Assembly (NCBI GenBank): GCA_964435595.1
Contig: CAYSZV010000041.1
Coordinates: 1 to 11,425, forward strand
DNA: 11,425 nucleotides
Source: Izemoplasma sp964435595
GTDB lineage: Bacteria; Bacillota_I; Bacilli_A; Izemoplasmatales; Izemoplasmataceae
Reading direction: 5' to 3'
Numbering within the stretch: position 1 is the first letter of the stretch; each line of letters starts with the position of its first letter. Positions 6,842 through 11,425 of the stretch are shown in pieces. The notes beneath the pieces are model-generated. The model was not told the DNA's origin. It ran no database searches and saw only the letters and a program-made list of their open reading frames with translations. The position numbers and the translations under genes were made by a program.

Positions 6842-7420
6842 ATGTTACATAAATTACTAAAACTCAAACAATTCATACCACATGAATTTCATCAAACCGT
6901 GTATGAGATTGATTTAGAGCAACTACAAAAACAAGGTATTAAATTGATTCTTAGTGATCTTGATAATACATTAATTAGTTACGATGAAGATGTTCCTTCG
7001 CAAGAAAACATCGATTTTTTGAAGAAAGTAAAAGAGCTGGGATTTGAACTTGTCTTGGTATCTAATAATAGACCACATAGAATTAAAACATATACAAACG
7101 AACTAACCAAAGAGGGATTCCAAATCAAAGGATTTGCAAATGCAAGAAAACCTTTAAACATCGGACTCAAGAAAGCGTATAAAAGCGCTACAGAAGTCTA
7201 TCCAAAAGAAGAGGTTGTTGTCATTGGCGATCAATTACTAACTGATATTTGGGGAGCAAACCGTTTTGATGCCTATTCGATTTTAGTGAATCCAATCAAA
7301 AAGAAAACAGAGAAATGGTATACAAAAATAAATCGTAAAACAGAAGTAAAAATGATTGAAAGAATCAAAAATGAATTACCTGATACCTTTAATAGATTGG
7401 GACTTGAAAAGAGGATTTAA
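6842..7420 (+). CDS. yqeG: YqeG family HAD-superfamily phosphatase
   Basis: The 192-residue product has all four HAD motifs: SDLDNT (Asp39 nucleophile and Asp41), SNN (74-76), Lys103 in ARKP, and GDQLLTD (Asp130, Asp135). It belongs to the HAD IIIA group that includes B. subtilis YqeG and fungal/plant phosphatidylglycerophosphate phosphatase Gep4. That phosphatase role is likely for some members but not proven here. The ATG at 6842 is five bases after AGGTGA (6831-6836). A GTG at 6833 is in frame but lies inside that ribosome binding site, so I reject it. It is the first gene of the operon and is one base from yqeH, the arrangement seen across Bacillota. Confidence 0.9.
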   Translation: MLHKLLKLKQFIPHEFHQTVYEIDLEQLQKQGIKLILSDLDNTLISYDEDVPSQENIDFLKKVKELGFELVLVSNNRPHRIKTYTNELTKEGFQIKGFANARKPLNIGLKKAYKSATEVYPKEEVVVIGDQLLTDIWGANRFDAYSILVNPIKKKTEKWYTKINRKTEVKMIERIKNELPDTFNRLGLEKRI

Positions 7421-7421
7421 T

Positions 7422-8522
7422 ATGGAAGAAATTCGTTGTATTGGATGCGGAAGTATCCTTCATTCAGATGACCAAACAAAGCCTGGGTTTGTACCGAGTG
7501 CAAAATTAAATGAAGTAAGTGGTGAAGTTATTTGTCGCCGTTGTTTTCGATTGAAGAATTACAACGAGGTAACACCATTACATATTACTCATGATCATTA
7601 TAGAGACATTATTAGTGAAATCGGAAACGCAGATGCATTGGTGGTTAAAATTATTGATATATTTGATATTGAAGGATCGATGATTCCTCAAATTGCCAAA
7701 TTGACAAATTTCAATGATATGATTTTGGTTGCTAATAAAGTTGATTTGTTACCTAAGAGTGTCAAAGAAAGTAAGTTGAAACACCATCTACGTAAAATTG
7801 CTGCAGATCATAATCTCAAGCCAAAAGAAATTGTGTTAATGAGTGCAAAGAAAAATAAAAATTTAGATGAGGTTATGAGTGTAATTAGTGAATATGCAAA
7901 TAACAGAAATATCTATATTGTTGGAGCAACAAATGTTGGTAAATCAACATTTGTAAACGCCTTGTTAAAGGCATATGCAGGAAGCAAAACGGATGTGATT
8001 ACTGTAAGTAGTAGTGCTGGAACAACATTGGACTTAATTCAGATTCCATTTGGGGAACAATTCATTATTGATACTCCTGGTATTATTAATGAAAACCAGT
8101 TAACTCATTACATTGGAGTGAAGACATTAAAAGCAGTCACACCAAAAAAAGAAGTGAAGCCAATAGGATTTCAATTAGAGTCAAATCAAACCTTGTTTGT
8201 TGGTGGACTTGCACGAATTGATTATGTAGCTGGTGAAAAAGCAAGTTTTGTTTGTTATTTCAGTGAATTTTTAACTGTCCATAGAACAAAATTAGAAAAT
8301 GCAGATCATTTATATGAAACATCTCTTTATAAAGTATTAACTCCTCCTTATGAAGGAGAACTAGTATTGAAATTGGTACCACACAAGTTTACAGTCAATA
8401 AATCAAATAAAGTAGACATTGTGTTACCAGGACTTGGATTTGTTACCTATAAGGGGATTGGAAAGATTGTAGTTTATACACCAACGCATATTATTCCGTA
8501 TGTGAGAGAGGCGTTATTCTAA
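7422..8522 (+). CDS. yqeH: Ribosome biogenesis GTPase YqeH
   Basis: YqeH is a circularly permuted GTPase required for assembly of the 30S subunit. The 366-residue product shows the permuted order: N-terminal zinc finger with CIGC (Cys6, Cys9) and CRRC (Cys38, Cys41); then G4 NKVD (105-108), G5 SAKK (141-144), G1 P-loop GATNVGKST (168-176), G2 at SAGTT (198-202) and G3 DTPG (217-220). The C-terminal part (about 240-366) is the RNA-binding treble-clef-type region of the family. The start is the ATG at 7422, one base after the yqeG stop, with GAGG at 7411-7414 seven bases upstream. The frame stays open back to 7356 but an earlier start would overlap yqeG without a binding site. The stop overlaps the yqeK ATG (TAATG). 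Confidence 0.95.
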   Translation: MEEIRCIGCGSILHSDDQTKPGFVPSAKLNEVSGEVICRRCFRLKNYNEVTPLHITHDHYRDIISEIGNADALVVKIIDIFDIEGSMIPQIAKLTNFNDMILVANKVDLLPKSVKESKLKHHLRKIAADHNLKPKEIVLMSAKKNKNLDEVMSVISEYANNRNIYIVGATNVGKSTFVNALLKAYAGSKTDVITVSSSAGTTLDLIQIPFGEQFIIDTPGIINENQLTHYIGVKTLKAVTPKKEVKPIGFQLESNQTLFVGGLARIDYVAGEKASFVCYFSEFLTVHRTKLENADHLYETSLYKVLTPPYEGELVLKLVPHKFTVNKSNKVDIVLPGLGFVTYKGIGKIVVYTPTHIIPYVREALF

Positions 8523-9100
8523 TGCTGAAACAGATTGAAACAGATTTGGTGAATCTACTTCAAGTAAAGCCGAAAAGACTGGCTCACGTCTATGGAGTTA
8601 GAAATACAGCACTTTCTTTTGGTAAGAAGTATGGTTTAGACTTGGAAAAGTTAGAGTTAGCTGCATTGCTTCATGACATGACAAAGTATTATAGTTATGA
8701 ACAAAATGTGGAAATTGTCAAAGAAAACTATGAAAATAGTGAGGAGATACTCAAAGGATTCAACAAACATATTTTACATGCTTTTACTGCAAGAGTGTAT
8801 GCGCAAAAGAAGTATGGAATTACTGATTTAGATGTCTTAGATGCAATTGAAAATCATACGGTAGGGAAACCTGCGATGACAATGTATGAAAAAATTATAT
8901 TTTTGAGTGACTATATTGAACCAAATAGAACATATGATTCATGTGTCAAGGTTAGAGAATTAGCGAAAGAGAATTTAGATTTAGCGGTGTTTACTGCAAT
9001 CAATGATTCAATAAATTTTTATGAGAATTTAAATGATAATATCCCTCAAATAGCCTATCAAGCAAGAGAATATTACAAACAAATATTGGAGGAACAATAA
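8522..9100 (+). CDS. yqeK: YqeK family HD-domain hydrolase (bis-nucleosyl tetraphosphatase, symmetrical)
   Basis: This 192-residue protein is an HD-domain metal-dependent hydrolase. The metal ligands are visible: His22 in RLAHVYGV, His51-Asp52 in ALLHDMTK, His86 in ILHAFTARVYA, His112 in ENHTVGKP and Asp130 in FLSDYIEPNR. YqeK proteins of Bacillota hydrolyse diadenosine tetraphosphate (Ap4A) to two ADP. They usually follow nadD; here they follow yqeH directly. The ATG at 8522 overlaps the yqeH stop by one base, and GAGAGG at 8506-8511 is ten bases upstream. All metal ligands are present, so it should be active. Confidence 0.92.
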   Translation: MLKQIETDLVNLLQVKPKRLAHVYGVRNTALSFGKKYGLDLEKLELAALLHDMTKYYSYEQNVEIVKENYENSEEILKGFNKHILHAFTARVYAQKKYGITDLDVLDAIENHTVGKPAMTMYEKIIFLSDYIEPNRTYDSCVKVRELAKENLDLAVFTAINDSINFYENLNDNIPQIAYQAREYYKQILEEQ

Positions 9101-9447
9101 TGGAAAAAATCAAAATCGTGTTAGATGCATTAGAAAGCGTTAATCTCTCAGATATTATAGTGTATGATATGAGAGAAAAATCACCATTTTTTGATTATTT
9201 AACTATTGCTAGTGCAACAAGTGATCGTCAGTTACGAGCAACGATATCTCATATTCAAAAAGGATTACATGAACACGGGTATGAAGCCGCGAATGTTGAA
9301 GGAAAGAATTCAAACTCATGGATCCTTGCTGATTGTAAGGATATTATTGTAAATATCTTCACAAAAGATGAAAGAGAATATTATTCTTTGGAAAAAATGT
9401 TAGTTGAGATCAATGAAATGGATTTGGAGAAGATTCGTGAATTATAG
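9100..9447 (+). CDS. rsfS: Ribosome silencing factor RsfS
   Basis: RsfS binds protein uL14 on the 50S subunit and blocks joining with the 30S, lowering translation when nutrients are short. The 115-residue product is the normal size and has family signatures: DIIVYDMREKSPFFDYL (18-34), SATSDRQLRA (38-47), and SWILADCKDIIVNIF (73-87) followed by EREYYSLE. The ATG overlaps the yqeK stop by one base and has GGAGG at 9088-9092 seven bases upstream. Its last codons contain the binding site and start of yqeM. In this operon it joins YqeH, placing assembly and silencing of ribosomes under shared control. Confidence 0.95.
   Translation: MEKIKIVLDALESVNLSDIIVYDMREKSPFFDYLTIASATSDRQLRATISHIQKGLHEHGYEAANVEGKNSNSWILADCKDIIVNIFTKDEREYYSLEKMLVEINEMDLEKIREL
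9426..9432 (+). promoter_or_regulatory. Ribosome binding site deciding the yqeM GTG start
   Basis: GGAGAAG lies within the end of rsfS and is six bases (from GGAGA) before a GTG at 9437. The first in-frame ATG, at 9449, would be about 18 bases away, too far. This favours the GTG. Confidence 0.7.
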
Positions 9448-10108
9448 AATGTTTGCCTATTACTACGATATGTTTGTAGATGAGGATTTAAACGATCAAT
9501 ATGTTTCCATTATTAAAGAATATAAACAATCAGGTGATGTCTTAGATTTAGGATGTGGTACCGGAAAATTAAGTGTTCAATTAGCCCTGAATGGATACTT
9601 TGTAACAGCAACTGATATTTCTACAGATATGTTAGATGTTGGATATCACAATGCATTGATGAATGATGTTAGGGTACAATACTTTGTCCATGATATTTTA
9701 GATACAGTAAATAGGGACTATGATATTATTGTCATGAGTAGTGATGTGATAAACTATATGAATCACATCGATGATGTTAAAAAAGCATTTGAAAACGTCA
9801 GTTTGGCAATGAATAGTGAGAGCATCTTTGTGTTTGATACATTGCGACATGATTTTGTAAAAAAACTAGATGGACATCATGAAGAATTATTATTGCCTGA
9901 TAATGTCTTTATCTGGGATGTAGTAGGGACAAATCTTGATGGACAAATTAAACATAACGTTAAAATTGGTACAGAAACAGAGATTCATCATCAACGTGCT
10001 TTTCAACTCAAAGAGTACAATAGATTATTAGATGAAGTTGGATTAAAAGTGATAAAAAAAGTGAAAAATGAGGACCGTTTTATATTGGTTTGTAAAAAGG
10101 AGATGTAG
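9437..10108 (+). CDS. yqeM: YqeM family class I SAM-dependent methyltransferase
   Basis: The 223-residue protein has a Rossmann-type methyltransferase core: motif I VLDLGCGTGKLS (about 35-46), the acidic end of strand 2 in ATDIS (Asp60), and a later FVFDTLR segment (about 131-137). The substrate of YqeM is not known. I chose GTG at 9437 as start because it has a binding site at 9426-9432 and gives MNYRMFAYYYDMF, matching the short lead and FAYxYD pattern of B. subtilis YqeM. An ATG at 9449 would cut this off. The gene overlaps rsfS by 11 bases, and its TAG lies in the loop of the terminator that follows. Confidence 0.88.
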   Translation: MNYRMFAYYYDMFVDEDLNDQYVSIIKEYKQSGDVLDLGCGTGKLSVQLALNGYFVTATDISTDMLDVGYHNALMNDVRVQYFVHDILDTVNRDYDIIVMSSDVINYMNHIDDVKKAFENVSLAMNSESIFVFDTLRHDFVKKLDGHHEELLLPDNVFIWDVVGTNLDGQIKHNVKIGTETEIHHQRAFQLKEYNRLLDEVGLKVIKKVKNEDRFILVCKKEM

Positions 10109-10121
10109 GTCTCCTTTTTTT
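10094..10121 (+). terminator. Rho-independent terminator after yqeM
   Basis: AAAAAGGAGA (10094-10103) and TCTCCTTTTT (10110-10119) make a perfect ten-pair stem with a six-base loop, ending in a run of seven T (10115-10121). The yqeM stop codon is in the loop. The A-run before the stem could also let it work on the other strand. Confidence 0.92.
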
Positions 10122-10131
10122 GTTATATAAT
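10121..10131 (+). promoter_or_regulatory. Possible promoter of the DUF2785 gene
   Basis: TATAAT at 10126-10131 directly follows the yqeM terminator. Read one register earlier, TG-T-TATATA (10121-10129) is an extended -10 element. No good -35 is seen upstream, where the terminator stem lies. The gene needs its own promoter after so strong a terminator, which makes this site plausible. Confidence 0.45.
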
Positions 10132-10152
10132 AGAAGTAAGAGAGGTGAAAAT

Positions 10153-10980
10153 ATGTTAGAAAAGAAATGGATTGATTACCTAAAAAAACAAAAAGAATCA
10201 AAGTTTGTATTTGAAGACGTAAACAAGTTGGAACTATTACATTTATTGATGGAACATATTGGAGAAAAGGATGCAGAGATTAGAGATGGGCTAGTGTATC
10301 CAAATTTAGCACATTTACTGAATGACAAACATTTCGATGAAGATCAATTGAACGACATTGCAACTGACTTGATAAGCGAACAATATTTAACGTTTGATAT
10401 TGAAAATTATGTTGATTACAGTGTCCTTACAAGATCTTTTTCAGTGTTACAACTTGCTGTTCTTGTTCATGTACACAATAGGGATCACGTTATCCACGGT
10501 AAGATTATTCAAAACCTGTTCACTAAATTTTTAAAATATTTTACGATGGAAGAAGATGTAAGAGGCTACAATGAAGAAGTTGGATTTATGCATAGTATTG
10601 CACATTCAGCTGACTTGTTTGCACAGTTGATGCAAGTGGAATTTTTCCATGAAAAAGAAATCAAAACAATGTTTACTGTGATTATTGATAAATATCAGAC
10701 AAAAGATTTTTTCTTTATGTACGATGAAGATGAACGAATGGTGAATGCGATAATGAATGGTCTACAAAGAGAGATTTTAGATCAAGAGTTCATTGAAGGA
10801 TGGATAGATAGCTTTGCTAACTATAAAAAGCCAAAAAATTGGCCTCAAGCATATTATATAACCAACAATGTAAAAGTCTTTTTAAGAAGTCTTTATTTTA
10901 GAGTGTTGGATCATGAAAAATATGGATTCGTCGCAGAAAAAATTAAAAAAGTATTACAAGAAAAGGTTAAACTTCATTAA
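10153..10980 (+). CDS. DUF2785 domain-containing protein, unknown function
   Basis: The 275-residue product matches what I recall of the DUF2785 family: RDGLVYPNLA (44-53), RSFSVLQLAVL (94-104), DVRGYNEEVGFMHSIAHSADL (135-155) and DEDERM (191-196). The conserved Asp, Glu and His residues (His147, His151, Asp154, Asp193, Glu194) might form a site, but no activity is known to me. The protein appears soluble and largely alpha-helical, with no signal peptide. The ATG at 10153 is chosen because AGAGGTG at 10141-10147 sits five bases before it; the frame is open farther back but only into the terminator. It lies between the yqeM terminator and an ArsR-type regulator with its own promoter, so it is probably transcribed alone. 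Confidence 0.78.
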   Translation: MLEKKWIDYLKKQKESKFVFEDVNKLELLHLLMEHIGEKDAEIRDGLVYPNLAHLLNDKHFDEDQLNDIATDLISEQYLTFDIENYVDYSVLTRSFSVLQLAVLVHVHNRDHVIHGKIIQNLFTKFLKYFTMEEDVRGYNEEVGFMHSIAHSADLFAQLMQVEFFHEKEIKTMFTVIIDKYQTKDFFFMYDEDERMVNAIMNGLQREILDQEFIEGWIDSFANYKKPKNWPQAYYITNNVKVFLRSLYFRVLDHEKYGFVAEKIKKVLQEKVKLH

Positions 10981-11006
10981 TTTGATTTGACATATATCAA
11001 ATCAAA
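10981..11006 (+). promoter_or_regulatory. Near-perfect 26-base palindrome, likely ArsR operator
   Basis: TTTGATTTGA (10981-10990) and TCAAATCAAA (10997-11006) are exact reverse complements. Of the central six bases only C10991/A10996 do not match, so 12 of 13 pairs are symmetric. It covers the -35 box and most of the promoter spacer for the next gene, an ArsR-family regulator, so autorepression is the simplest reading. There is no U-run, so a terminator for the DUF2785 gene is unlikely. Confidence 0.72.
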
Positions 11007-11015
11007 TGATAAAAT
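10987..11015 (+). promoter_or_regulatory. Strong sigma-A type promoter of the ArsR-like gene
   Basis: A perfect TTGACA (10987-10992), a 17-base spacer and TAAAAT (11010-11015) with a TG-A extension (11007-11009) make the best promoter in the window. The start site would be near 11022, giving a leader of about 28 bases. It overlaps the palindrome at 10981-11006. Confidence 0.82.
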
Positions 11016-11049
11016 CTGTTTAGATAGTTATCGAAATGGAAGTGATATA

Positions 11050-11425
11050 ATGTTAGATGAAAGAGTTAGATTGTTTAAATTGTTAGGGGATAAATCAAGA
11101 TTAAAGATTGTCGCAATGTTAATGGAAAAACCAATGTATGTAGAATTGATTAGTGATCGATTGGGAATCAACTCAAGTACCGTATCGTTTCACTTAAAAA
11201 AATTAGAACATATAGGTCTTGTAAGTAGTAAAAAGGAACAATATTATCAAATATATTATATTGATCGCAATAAACTTGATTTTAATGTGAGTGATGAAAT
11301 TATGAAAGTAGCTTCAGCAAATAAGACTGAACAAGAGCGAGAAGAAAATTATAAGAAAAAGATTATTGATAATTTCTTCATTAATGGCGTACTAAAACCA
11401 TTCCTGTTCAAAGAAAAAAGCGAAA
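11050..11425 (+). CDS. ArsR-family transcriptional regulator with DUF2087-like tail, 5' part
   Basis: The first 125 codons are present and the frame runs off the window end. Residues 1-75 form an ArsR/SmtB winged helix: RLFKLLGDKSRLKIVAML (7-24), the helix-turn-helix with recognition helix SSTVSFHLKKL (42-52), then a beta-wing ending YYQIYYID. There are no cysteines, and the alpha-3 metal site (ELCVC in metal sensors) is replaced by MYVELIS, so it is probably not a thiol metal sensor. Residues 95-125, EQEREENYKKKIIDNFFINGVLKP, resemble the start of a DUF2087 domain, a known ArsR partner; this part is less certain. GGAAG at 11038-11042 is seven bases before the ATG. A strong promoter overlapped by a palindrome lies just upstream. 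Confidence 0.86.
   Translation, partial: MLDERVRLFKLLGDKSRLKIVAMLMEKPMYVELISDRLGINSSTVSFHLKKLEHIGLVSSKKEQYYQIYYIDRNKLDFNVSDEIMKVASANKTEQEREENYKKKIIDNFFINGVLKPFLFKEKSE

Noticed and set aside
6502..6876. Antisense open frame of 124 codons opposite the end of ygiQ
   Set aside because: It is the reverse shadow of a strongly conserved gene and the composition is Leu/Phe/Tyr rich as expected from reversed AT-rich codons. The same holds for the shorter minus-strand frames at 658-843, 1964-2292, 2409-2914 and 6979-7170.
7356..7421. N-terminal extension of YqeH into yqeG
   Set aside because: The extra 22 residues precede the zinc finger that normally begins YqeH, overlap yqeG, and no Shine-Dalgarno site supports them.
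9404..9451. Earlier (9404) or later (9449) start for yqeM
   Set aside because: The 9404 start adds residues unlike the family and has no binding site; the 9449 ATG is too far from GGAGA. GTG at 9437 fits both the site and the family N-terminus.
1..11425. Mycoplasma-type genetic code (TGA as tryptophan)
   Set aside because: TGA ends trmR, trhP1 and the YgjP-like gene at the expected family lengths, and tryptophans are encoded by TGG.
1..11425. Mobile elements, CRISPR arrays, tRNA or rRNA genes, defence or phage modules
   Set aside because: No transposase, integrase, spaced repeats or RNA gene folds were seen; every stretch over about 100 bases is covered by a recognisable gene.

Overview
The window is AT-rich, gene-dense DNA from a low-GC Gram-positive bacterium. 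All fifteen recognisable genes lie on the + strand, most have clear GGAGG-type ribosome binding sites, and gaps are at most about 100 bases. TGA is used as a stop (trmR, trhP1, ygjP-like gene), so the code is standard and not the Mycoplasma TGA=Trp code. The gene set is Bacillota housekeeping stock (yrrMNO-udk-greA and yqeG-H-K-rsfS-yqeM clusters known from Bacillus subtilis). The compaction and loss of aroE, yhbY and nadD from the second cluster would fit a genome-reduced lineage near Acholeplasmatales, Izemoplasmatales, Haloplasmatales or Erysipelotrichales. That placement is inference.

Bases 1-2338 hold the end of trmR, then trhP1 and trhP2. Together these are the prephenate-dependent route to 5-hydroxyuridine and then 5-methoxyuridine at tRNA position 34. 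A promoter and an unusual leader hairpin (about 2343-2434) precede udk (uridine kinase), followed by greA (transcript cleavage factor) and a strong terminator at 3566-3590. A tightly packed trio follows: mtnN (MTA/SAH nucleosidase), a YgjP-like zinc metalloprotein, and the radical-SAM protein YgiQ.

Bases 6818-10121 form the ribosome-biogenesis operon: yqeG (HAD phosphatase), yqeH (circularly permuted GTPase for 30S assembly), yqeK (HD-domain Ap4A hydrolase), rsfS (ribosome silencing factor) and yqeM (SAM methyltransferase). These genes abut or overlap by 1-11 bases and end at a strong terminator. The last part carries a DUF2785 protein of unknown role and the start of an ArsR-type repressor with a DUF2087-like tail. 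The repressor sits behind a near-consensus promoter overlapped by a 26-base near-perfect palindrome, probably its own operator.

The genes link translation (wobble modification, 30S assembly, ribosome silencing), transcription fidelity and nucleotide salvage. MtnN can remove the SAH made by TrmR and YqeM and the 5'-deoxyadenosine expected from YgiQ. I found no mobile element, CRISPR array, RNA gene, phage gene or clearly new multi-gene system. The most interesting non-coding signals are the udk leader, with mutually exclusive pairings around the Shine-Dalgarno site, and the ArsR operator-promoter.
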